From: Pezicula radicicola
Lineage: Eukaryota > Ascomycota > Leotiomycetes > Helotiales > Dermateaceae
NCBI GenBank assembly: GCA_003008705.1
Contig: PDUO01000002.1
Span: 1,568,898 to 1,632,897, forward strand
Direction of reading: 5' to 3'
Length of the DNA stretch: 64,000 nucleotides
This document shows positions 1-9,851 of this stretch, piece by piece (position 1 is the stretch's first letter; every line of letters begins with the position of its first letter). Position numbers and translations under genes: made by a program. The notes under the pieces are model-generated. The model was not told the origin of the DNA. It saw only the letters and a program-made list of their open reading frames with translations, and did no database searches.

Positions 1-59
1 CTTCACCGACGTTGGCTCTTCAAGTTGATTCTAATCGAAAGAGGTTCTAGGCGGGTATC

Positions 60-760
60 TATTCAATAGTTCGAAGGGAGATATTCTAAGACTCTTATAC
101 GGTAAAACTAATTAGGTATAATCTATAATCGGGAGTAAGTCTGACCAATCATCTTGGTAGTAGCTTATATAGGGTCGGAGTTGTTGGTCAATGTACTAGT
201 TTATAATTTCGGTCTAGCCGTCTATCTGGGTATGGTGGGTTGTTGAAAGTTTGATTTTTATATCTAAGATTCTATAGAATTTGTTCTAAAAGTCCGATAT
301 AAATTAGGGTCTACGGTCCGAGATAATTGATATTGGGGCACCTTTGTGATAGTATATATTCGAAATGTACAGCTGGGCTAGCTCTTTTGTATTCACGGTC
401 TTATTATAGAGGACCGATATAGCTTGTTTACTAAAGTAGTCTATTACTATAAGGATATTATTGAATCTATACTTGTCTTTCGGGAAGGACTTAAAGTCTA
501 TTGTAATATACTACTATGGCCTTTCTGGAATAGATAGTGGGTTCAGGTAACCGGGGGTCTTATCTCAGGGGTTATAGGATCTCCTGTATATATAGTAATT
601 ATCAACGTATATTTTTATATCTAAGACCATTCCTTTCTAGTAGTACTATGTAGCCAGCAGGGACGTTGTCTTCTTTAGGCTTGGGTGTACCATTGATACC
701 TGATTATAGGCTTCCTAGATCAAGTATATTCTTAAGGTGAAATACTGGTTTAACCCGCCG
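60..760 (-). pseudogene. Integrase remnant of the Gypsy element
   Basis: Minus-strand translation shows a degraded retroviral-type integrase. GYLNPLSIPERP lies just before the catalytic core, then IDFKSFPKDKYRFNNILIVID, and a second acidic motif at IISDRGP. A possible third acidic residue is the Glu of PTEIINQYIDQQLR. Several stops interrupt it (for example SYNP*DKTP). The N-terminal zinc-binding region, around 600-700, is too eroded to assign its His and Cys residues. It continues toward the left window edge. Confidence 0.75.
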
Positions 761-1149
761 GGCAGGGAAAATAGTTCGTCTAGTACTACTAGGTACTTTC
801 TTTAAAATAGTAATCTGTTACCTATAGTCCAATCTTGGTCACCTCTCTCGGCCTTTTTTCTTTCATTAGTAAGGGTTGGGCTATCTCTGTTTATAGACAA
901 GATTTGATCTATAACATTGATAGGGGATTCTATAGGGGTAAGGTCTTCAATTTCTTTGAATTCATATAAGGTTGTATCGCTTAGTATCCGTGGGTCGAGT
1001 TAATCTAGAGTTAGTAATGTCTAGGTTCGGTGTTTACTTTTAGTAATCTCTTGGGGTCCAACGTCTTATTCCCTGTGTATAAGGGTATCGGTATATTCGT
1101 TTTTCTTACCGGGTCGGTATATAATCATGAAGAAGAATTCAGATAAGAA

Positions 1150-3460
1150 TTCGGCCTATCAAGCTTAATATAAGTTTAGTTGTTTCATTGATATAAAGTA
1201 TTCTAGGGCCTTGTAGTCGGTGATAATTTAGATTCGATACAGGGATCCTATAGTTTCCGCTCTCCAGTGAGAGAGAGACTTAACGATAGCTAGTATTTCC
1301 TTGTCGTATATCTAGTAGTTTAGTTCTACCGGGGCCATTGTTTTTGAAAAGTAGGCTACCGGGTGCCAATCACTATCTAATTGTTTCTACGATAGTATTC
1401 CTACTACAACTCTGTCAGAAGTATCCGTTTCGATCATGGTTTCTAGTTCCGGGCTATAATGGTATAACACGGGGGTATTCATTAGTACATCTTTTAGTCT
1501 TCGAAAGGCAGTCTTGTAGTCCTGGTTAAAATCAAAGGGCACTACTTTTCTGGTCAACCTAGTTAATAGCCTGGCGACTAGACTATAGTCTTTAATGAAC
1601 CTCCGGTAGAAGTTACAGAATCCAAGGAAGGATTGTATAGCTTATATAGTTCCGGGTACTCTCTAGTCTTTTATAACTTTTACTTTTTCAGGGTTAACTT
1701 CGATGCCGGTAGTACTAATAATGAACCCTAGGTATTTCGTCCTAGTAATATTGAACTTGTATTTCTTGATGTCAGCTTGGAGGCCTACTTCGTGTAGTCT
1801 TTCAAGTACTTTATGTATATATTCTATATATTCGAGGGGGTCTTCTGAGTAGATTAAGATATCGTCTAAGTAGGTAGTGTAAAAGTCGTCCAGGTACTTA
1901 AATAAAACATTGTTCATGTAACACTGATATATAGCAGGTCTATTAGTTAATCTAAAGGGGAGTACTTTATACTTGAAGGCTCTATAACGTATACGGAACG
2001 TGGTCAGCTCTTCAGAGTTGGGGTGAATTCGAATTCAGTGGAACACTTACCGAATATCGAGCTTAGTGAAGATCTTGGCTCTGTTGATCCGGGCCAAGGT
2101 CTCATCTATCAATAGTAATAGGTACTAGTCTTTCCGAGTTATTATATTCAATTTTCGAAAGTCGATACAGAAACAAAGTTCACCGCTTGGTTTATAGACG
2201 AAAAGTACAGGAGATGTAAAAGAGGCCTGGCTTAGAGTGATAAAGCCTTTCGCCAGGTTCTCTTCTAGGTAAGCCTTTATAGCCTCGAGTTCGGCGGTAG
2301 TTATATTATATAATAGGCTAAATCCAAGGGTATTTTCCGATTCAAGTTCAATCTTAAAGTTAATATCATGATGTAGTAGGAGTATATCTGAAGCGGCCTT
2401 GGAGAAGACGTCTTTATACCTCCTATGTTCGTCCGGGAGGTTCTTCTTTACTAGACGTTCGTTTTCCTCAAGGTCTTCTTTAGCTATACGGTCCTCGAGG
2501 TGGTGGTCGATTTCATATATACTAGTAATAAACAGGGAGTCCTTTTTTCTTCGGATATAGAGGGTATACACCGGGGCACTGATTTTAGTGATATCAATAG
2601 AGACTAGCTTGCGGGCCTCCTCTGGCTCTTCGTCGCCATCCGGTTCCTCTATTTCTTCTGGGTCGGGTATCTTATGGAGATTATATTCTATAGTTCTCAG
2701 GCTGTCGCGAATATCCTATTCGTAGGTTCTTCTTCCAAGTATCGGTGTCCAGCAGGTTTTCTTTCTCTCGGTGGTCGGTGGTAGCTCTTCTCGATTTTCC
2801 CCGGCGGCCGGGTTAAATAGTTCTTTATACGTTAGTATCTTCTGGGGTCGGAGACTAGTATATCCAGCCTTCCTTCGGGTATCTTCAATTGTAAAGAGCT
2901 TCTCTCTCCGGTTCACGTCCTTCTAGAAGAGCGGGTCTAGTTGATATTTCTTATTATTAATCCGTCGTTGGTCGATTAAAATTTCTTGGGAGAAGAGTAG
3001 TATTGGTGGTATATCTATAGGCTAGCTTAGGGCTCTCTTAGCTACCTGGAGATCGATTCCAAAGTATAACAACTATTTTCTTCCAAGTATCACTTTCTAT
3101 TTTCCAAGGTCGAGTATACAGAAAGGTATACTTATTAGTCTTCTTCCATCTATACGTAAGACTAGTTGCGCGAAGTATATAATGGGTTTTCTAAGTTTTC
3201 CGTTATACCCTCTCACTTAGTAGGGGGAAGGTAGTTCTTCTATCTTAATTTCATAGAATCATTGTAGTTTTTTAAGGTACTGGGAATCAATAAAAAGAAA
3301 CCCATTTACTCCAGTATCACAGAGAGCATCGATTGAGAAAGTAATTCCATTGTGGGCTAACGTACAAGGAATAGTAAAAGCCTGTCCTCCCATCAATCGT
3401 CTCAAGTCAATTTCGTATAATACTTCGCGTCCTAGAGGGGAGACTTTCTCTAGGACTCCT
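1150..3460 (-). pseudogene. Pol remnant: aspartic protease, reverse transcriptase, RNase H
   Basis: The protease active-site DTG is encoded at 3310-3318, followed by VNGFLFID. The N-terminal part of the reverse transcriptase (2125-2571) contains the PSGELCFCIDFRKLN segment. The catalytic YLDD box followed by ILIYS and the KYLGFIIS motif lie in 1663-1917. RNase H follows at about 1150-1530, with WHPVAYFSKTM, IYDKEILAIV and IITDYKALEYF. A TAG interrupts the LS*K and NY*IYDKE positions, and the usual His of the TDHKALEYF block is Tyr. These are RIP-compatible changes. The domain order is intact but the frame is broken repeatedly. Confidence 0.88.
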
Positions 3461-3469
3461 CGTTTCCTG

Positions 3470-4560
3470 ATTCATCGACCTCATTCAGGCTGGCTTTCTT
3501 GTATAGGCAAGCTCTAGCCATGTATCCGGTTTCCTTATAGACAAAGCACCTACCTTCGTTTAAGAGTTTCTGTTTCTCAGCGTCCTCGTAGGTGGGGCGT
3601 AGACGGGTACTAGTACTTCTCTCGCGGTCTAGGGTAGTAGCCTCTCTGGTGCCACTAAGAGTTATTATCTTTTCTATAATAGGCTTCCGCTAACTACTAG
3701 TATTCTCTACTTTCTTCGGCTTAGCCTAGTAACAAGATTCATAAGTCTTCAGAATCCTTAAGGATTTATCCAGGAATATACATTCACGAGTAAAGCTTTT
3801 ATAGTCCTTACTCTAGGAGTATATAGGCAAGGTAAGACGAAGTAGTTCCAGGGTAATCCATCGTTTAAGGGTTGACTTTAACTCACTAGTATAGATCTAA
3901 CTAAGACCAGTAAGGTATAGGAACTCCGAATAGAAATCAGAGAATACCTTATCTTTTTTTATATAGAGGGAGTTGAACTCATCACAAGTATCACTAACCT
4001 TATCGTCGTTCTCGTAGACGCTAGCGAGGTAATCAATCATTTCTTCGGTAGTCTGAAAGTAGTAGCTCTCGGCTACTCTTGATCTAAAGTAAGCCATCAA
4101 GTAGCTCTGAGCTTTTCCAGTAGTACTTCTAAATATAAAGAGTATACAGGCCTTTTCGGTAGGGTAGTAGTCGCTGTTCCTATCAAGCCTTCCTTCAACT
4201 TAGATCTTCCATGATTCGAAGGTAGGAGTAGTACTATCGTCGAGTTCAATAACCTTATAGAGGACTTTTGACTTAGACTAATAGGGCTCTCTTTCTATAG
4301 ACGGGATAGCGCCACTGGTATTTCCTTGACGGGTTGTAGTTAGTGCTTTGACTAGCTCAGCAATAAGGCCATTCTGGTTATTTAGTTCTAGTGAAGGTCG
4401 AGCCCTCCCCCGGGCTCGAGTCTCCGCCTCAGCTTCAAGTAATAGCTAGGTTAGTTCCGAGTTCTCTCGACACAACTATTCGATTTCCATATCTAGTTCT
4501 ATATCTAGTTCTGGGTCTCCTGCCGGAGTAGTCCAGGAAGTAGACAATCCAGAGGACTTA
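3470..4560 (-). pseudogene. Gag remnant with damaged CCHC zinc knuckle
   Basis: A nearly continuous minus-strand frame, broken by several stops, encodes a retrotransposon Gag. The clearest part is 3897-4100, with AYFRSRV, an EEMIDYLASVY segment and FSDFYSEFLYL, as in fungal Gypsy capsids. A zinc-knuckle position follows at 3507-3548. It keeps the first and last Cys, but the second Cys and the His are both Tyr codons (TAT, TAC), so zinc binding should be lost. Both changes fit G-to-A or C-to-T transitions. Non-functional. Confidence 0.8.
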
Positions 4561-4878
4561 GCCGCAGTACTAGCGGCTTCCTTTCCTTTCCGGGGCGGAG
4601 CTATAGTTTCAGCTATATAGGTCTACCGGGTCGTGGTTTCAGGGTTCTTTTCTTTCAGGGTCAAATAGACGTCCGGGTCTTTTAGGAGTCCAAGGTTCCG
4701 GTTCTGGTTTTCTGGGCTTCTAGTTCTTTCATGAAGTAATTCGGAGCTTTGGTTCTGGTTCTGGGGTTCTATTCTATACCTATATATCGAGGTGGTTCTG
4801 GTTCTAGTTCGAGTTCTAGTTCATTCGTTCAGGATATTATATTTCCTTCCCAGGAGTGGTTCAGTGAGTCTAGAATAA

Positions 4879-5094
4879 TGTAACGACCTATACTTAGGCT
4901 ACAGCTATATAAGTTATAGGGGTAGAAAATATATAGAATTCTAGACTAAGGAGGGGAGAGAGCTTGAGAGAAGCTTTATCTATATACAAGAAGCGATATT
5001 ATATAACGATTCTTAGCGGCTTCCGGCTTGGGATAACAATCTTCTATTTGGCCGGGCCGCCCTGAGAAATGGGTACGTCGTTAGAATTGTCACA
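4879..5094 (-). repeat. 5' LTR of the Gypsy element (216 bp)
   Basis: On the minus strand this segment starts TGTGACAATT and ends GGTCGTTACA, so it has the 5'-TG...CA-3' ends of an LTR. It lies just upstream of gag in the element's own orientation. The partner LTR would be left of position 1, so identity between the two cannot be assessed. If the insertion made a 5-bp target duplication, the right-hand copy would be the bases at 5095-5099. The left edge at 4879 is inferred from the terminal CA. Confidence 0.75.
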
Positions 5095-7971
5095 AAGTTT
5101 ACCCTTTCTTTCTAAGTAGTAACTTCTTTCTTTACTCTTATAATTATATATAAGGTATCTAGATTTTTTATAGTTAAAGTATATTTAATTTTTTATATAC
5201 TTCTTTTTATCTTAGAGTAAATTTTCTTTTTAAAATATAGTATCTAGTTCTATAAGATCTTTATAATTATTATTCTTATTTATCTTACTTTTATCTTCTC
5301 TTAATCTCTTATATCTAGAGTTATACTTATCTTTCTTTTTTATACTTCTTTTATACTAAGTATTATTAATCTTATAAGTAACCTTAATAAGATCTTCTAA
5401 AGTATTAGTTATTTCTTACTATCTTAGAAGTTTATCCTTTATTATATCTTTTAATCCTTTCTTATATTAATACTATAAGGTATTATTCTTTTACTTAGTC
5501 TTAGTAGAGTAGTATTAGAAGTCTCTAATATATACTATAACTAACTCTTTTTATTATAATACCTTAATAATCTACTCTACTTCTTTCTTTTTATTTATTA
5601 CTTTAAAATTTAATCTAATCTCTTTTAAGAATCCTTTTTATAAGCTAAAGATTTTAATAGTTATATCTTTTATTTTATTATTAATTTCTCTTTAAAAGTT
5701 AGTATTCTAAAGATAGTCTTTAAGGAACCCTTTAATCTAGTATATAGCTTTTTCTTTTAGTAGTATAATTATCTAAAGGATCTACTTTATCTAAGATTAA
5801 AAGTATTTTTTATTAAATATAATATATAGTTAAAGTTATAATAAGAATTTATAAAGTTTATTTTATTCTTTATTAAATAAGTTAATAGTTTTATACTTTA
5901 GATTCTTATTAATTTCTTTTACTAAGGTTATTATTATCTAAGAAGTAATATATAAAGTATTACTTATTATAAATATTATTACTTAACTTAATATATATAC
6001 TAGTACCTTATAGATTAATACTTAAAGTATAATATAAGATAGTCTCTTAGTTCTAGTATTAGTTAAAAGGGGTAATATTAGGTTTTAAGATTAAGATAAG
6101 AGAGTTATTATTAAGTTAAGTATAAGGTTATTATTAAGTTACTAAGTATAGATTAAGATATTATATTTAAGTTAAGTATAAAGCTTTTATCTAAGAAGGA
6201 ATAACTATCTACTTATATAAAACCTTTATAAGTATAGATTATTAAGATCCTTTAAATTAATACTTTTTATAACTAATCTAATTAATCTAACTAATCTATT
6301 AGTCTTTATTATATAATACTTATTATATAACCTTCTTACCTTATATACTACTTAGTTCTCTATATTAAGTTTCTTTTTAAAGTCTATAATTAAGCCTTAG
6401 ACTAAGAGTCTTATTATATTTATAATATACTTAAGTAAAGAATCTTCTTAGAATAATATTTTATATATATTATAAAGACCTTATTTAATAATATTAGAAA
6501 TATACTCTTAGTAAGACTTTATATAAGAGTATTATATAATAAGAGTAATTACTTTTAAAAACTTAATAAATTTCTCTTATATATAATTAAACTCTTTTTT
6601 AAAGAAAGAAGTAATAATAGTTAAAGTTAAATTTAATCTAAAAAAGAAATTAATATATAATAATAAGAATAAAATCTAAGAACTTATTATTTACTTTAGA
6701 TTTATATAATAGTCTATTAAATAACTTTACTAGTAGTAGTATTCTAAGCTCTTTTTTCTCTTTTAATAGCTCTAAAAGTAGTAGTCTCTTAAGTTTTCTT
6801 TTCTCTTTTAATAGCCTTAAGAGTAATAGTTTCCTAAGCTCTTTTTTCTCTTTTAAGAGCTCTAAGAGTAGTAGTCTTCTTAGTTTTATTTTCTCTTTTA
6901 AGAGCTTAAAGAATAATAGTCTCTTAAGCTTTCTTTTTCCTTTTAAGAGCTCTAAGAGTAGTAGTCTTCTTAGCTTTATTTTCTCTTTTAAGAGTCTAAA
7001 AAGTAATAGTCTCTTAAGTTCTTTTTTCCTTTTTAAGAGCTCTAAGAGTAGTAGTCTTTTTAGCTCTTTTTTCTCTTTTAAAAGCTTTAAGAGTAGTCTC
7101 TTAAGTCTTTTTTTCTCTTTTAAGTATTTTAAAAGAAATAACTTCTTAAACCTTTTACTCTTTTATAAGCTTTATAATAATTAAAAACTAAACTCTTTTA
7201 TCTTTTAATTAATTTCTAACTATTATAATTTTAAACTAAGTAATATTTTATATATTTATTTTATAAATACTTTTTTATTAAATAAATAATTTATTTTATT
7301 AATTTATATTTAATAAAGAAATATCTCTTTTTATATAAATAATATTCTTAATTTAATTATTTTTTATTAAATTAAAATAAGTTTATTTTTTAATAGTTAA
7401 AAAGTAATTATTATTTAATAAATTTAAATTAATAATAAAAGTAATAAAAATATTTTATTTTTAATTAAATAAAAAAAATAACTTTTAATATTTATTAAAT
7501 AAAAGAATTATTAATATATAATAAATAAGTATATATAAAGTAAATTAAAATAACTTATTTAATAAATAAAAATATATTTAAATATTTAATATATCTTAAT
7601 AAAAAATAAATATTAAACTAATAAGAGTTATTATTATATTATAATTTTAAAATAGATAATAGACTATTAAAAGATAAGAAAAAAATAAAAAAATAATAAA
7701 AAATAAATTTTAAAAGATAGTAAAAGACTAAAACTATAATTAAATAAATAAAATAATATATAATTAAAAGATATAAAATTAAGTATATTAAATAAAAAGT
7801 TAAAAGATAAAAATATATATACTATATATTTTAATTTTTAATAACTTTTAAACTTAGAAATAAGAGATATAAATATTTTTAATAAATAAACTAATAAAAA
7901 TTTATTCTAATCTATAACTAAGACTTATATTAAGATTTATACTAAGAATTATACTAAGACCTTAAAAAAGA
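5095..7971. repeat. Extreme AT-rich RIP-saturated block
   Basis: From the end of the LTR to the CA at 7972 I found no CpA, no TpG and no CpG on reading every line. Remaining cytosines are followed only by C or T. This is the pattern expected when RIP has run to completion at CpA and CpG while sparing CpT and CpC. No credible coding frame survives. The original content is presumably repetitive, since RIP acts on duplicated DNA, and a 45-bp tandem array lies inside it. The right border is abrupt: ordinary sequence with CpA and CpG begins near 7972-7990. Confidence 0.85.
6741..7170. repeat. 45-bp tandem array with a 90-bp higher-order unit
   Basis: The core CTCTTTTAA (or TCCTTTTAA) recurs at 6758, 6803, 6848, 6893, 6938, 6983, 7028 and 7073, a spacing of exactly 45 bp, and then at slightly shorter spacing to about 7161. 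Alternate copies resemble each other most: those at 6848 and 6938 are nearly identical, and those at 6893 and 6983 form a second type. The array is therefore built of 90-bp dimers. 45 bp equals 15 codons, so it may derive from a repetitive coding region; on the minus strand the units read as Ser/Lys/Arg-rich sequence broken by TAA and TAG. Confidence 0.85.
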
Positions 7972-8010
7972 CAGGGGTTAATAGGGCGTGTTATTTTTCT
8001 CTCTTTAAAT

Positions 8011-8190
8011 TACCTTTCTTAATAAACTTAAAGGTATTACCTTTCTTAATAAACTCGAAGGCAAACTCGAAGGCAAACTCGAAGGTACCTTTCTTGATAA
8101 ACTCGAAGGCAAACTCGAAGGCAAACTCGAAGGCACCTTTCTCAATAAACTCGAAGGCACCTTTCTCGATAAACTCGAAGGCAATTTCAA
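8011..8190. repeat. 12/24-bp minisatellite
   Basis: Runs of AAACTCGAAGGC (12 bp) alternate with a 24-bp form that adds ACCTTTCTCGAT. The periods are whole codons, so the minus strand stays open (8005-8301) and reads as Leu-Pro-Ser-Ser repeats broken by LLRKVP. The opening copies near 8011-8050 are AT-shifted (ttaataaacttaaagg), which suggests RIP spreading from the adjacent block or decay. The open frame is probably a by-product of the repeat, as nothing else supports a gene. Confidence 0.85.
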
Positions 8191-9851
8191 TAAGAGACTT
8201 CCTGTGTATCTCATGTGGTTTGCGTTGATGTACGAAGTAGGGTGAAAGATTGATCTTGATATTCTAGGTAGGTAGTCGCCATTTAAGCGTCTGTGCACCA
8301 ACCGCTTCTAATTCACTACCCTTTAGGTAGGTAGTTATGGTAGCGACAATCACAAACTTTCTTGTCTAAAGTAAATTAGGTATGCCTTATTCTAATTCTA
8401 GTCTCTATATTATTAATCATTTACTATATATTTTAAAATCACTTTACAATTTTGTATCTTTATTGCTTATAACTATATGACAAGCTAGCGACAAGAATTA
8501 AGCTATTACAGACTAGTGAACTAATCGCATATATATGTTTGGAAATCACATGCATATATGTTTCTAGAAGTTCTGGTCTTTGCTTTTTACCGGGTGTAAA
8601 TAGCCAGTGTCAAGTCAGTATACTGCCACTAGTCTAATAAGTCTCCAAGGACAGTAGTGTACAGGAACAGCCTTTTCACGCTCATCTTCGTCGATAGCAA
8701 TTGAGGATGAAAAAGCACAAATTAATTCTCAAGTGCAAAGCTATAAAGCGCAATAAAAAGAATCTCACCTTCACCTCCCTTTCTTATCTTCAACCTCCAA
8801 GCAAGGCAACCAACAATCTCGCTTCCAAACAACAACACCAATACCACCCTAATTCCCCCAAAAAGAACAAAAACTCCAAACCAGCAAAAGTGCAAAAAAA
8901 CTCATTTCATCAGCGACTTTCTTGCCACTCATGAGAACAAACCCAGTATTTTAAACCACCCGTCTAGGGGCTAACAAGTTTGTTTTTTTATATTCGTATT
9001 CGTATGCGGGATTGGCGAACCATTGGATTTTCCTCCTCTTCAAACAGAATTTGTCCTGAACCACTTACCACTGTGGCATGCCTATTCTGTTTGTTGGGAG
9101 GAAAGGTAATATTAGGATAGTTATAACCTTCAAGAGGTGAACGTTGGTGAGAAGTGTGTAAGTGATTCTAATAGTATTTATTTTCTCGGTTAGCGAGTTC
9201 CTTTACCTCTACCACTAGGTAACCTAGGTACCTACTCTTCACTCTCTTCACTCTCCTGAACCAGTTTTTACTCACCCATCGATCCAAATCAAGTAGATAA
9301 TCTAAATGTCTTTATCATTCTAACCAATTAATGTAGCCTCGTATTAGTATACCTTTTATCATTTTTTCAGCACTACGCGAGCTACCTTGTTATACATAAG
9401 TAGGTACCAGGTACCTCACCAAAATAATACAAAAGCGAAGCAGGGATAATTAACAGTCGAAAGACAAAAGAAGTAGTCAAGGAACGAAGAATTAGTTCTG
9501 CTAAATGTGAAAACAAGTTAGGTACTAAAACCAAATTAGTAACTTAAGAATCCGCCTCATTCATAAAAGTCAATGCAGCATAAGCCACACTGTGCAACTC
9601 TGCACACAAATCAAATTATTACGTGAAAAAAGGACATGTGAATCACATAATGACCCTAAAGTATCTGTAACACATTTTTCATAACGTGAGATCAGTTTTC
9701 TTCCTGCCACCCGGCTGCCAAGTTGACATTCCCTTTTATACCCATGCATACAATAACGCCCCATACCAGATCTTCCACCCAACTCGTAAACGCCATGCTG
9801 AATTTCCTTAAAGCTATGTAAATCACACAAATGAATGTACACTTAGGGCGC
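8191..9851. other. Intergenic, no gene seen
   Basis: Mixed-composition DNA between the repeat block and the 3' end of the VPS9-domain gene. A short Lys/Asn-rich frame at 8701-8934 has no family resemblance and sits in A-rich, low-complexity sequence. The segment from about 9400 to 9851 probably includes the 3' UTR of the VPS9-domain gene. No RNA gene or regulatory element could be assigned. Confidence 0.6.

Larger units (their letters stand above)
1..5094 (-). mobile_element. Ty3/Gypsy LTR retrotransposon, degenerate, cut by the left window edge
   Basis: Reading the minus strand from 5094 down gives the order LTR, gag, zinc knuckle, aspartic protease, reverse transcriptase, RNase H, integrase, which is the Ty3/Gypsy order. 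The element runs off position 1, so the far LTR and any chromodomain are outside the window. Each domain is recognisable but interrupted by stops, and many of these are TAG or TAA where the family usually has Gln, as expected for C-to-T (RIP) change. CpA and CpG are still common here, unlike in the block immediately to the right, so this copy is less mutated and probably younger. It cannot be autonomous. Confidence 0.93.

Noticed and set aside
8005..8301. 98-codon minus-strand frame rich in Leu-Pro-Ser-Ser
   Set aside because: It is generated by the 12/24-bp minisatellite, whose period keeps the frame open; no domain or gene context.
8701..8934. 77-codon Lys/Asn-rich frame
   Set aside because: Low-complexity A-rich DNA with no recognisable family and no supporting exon structure.
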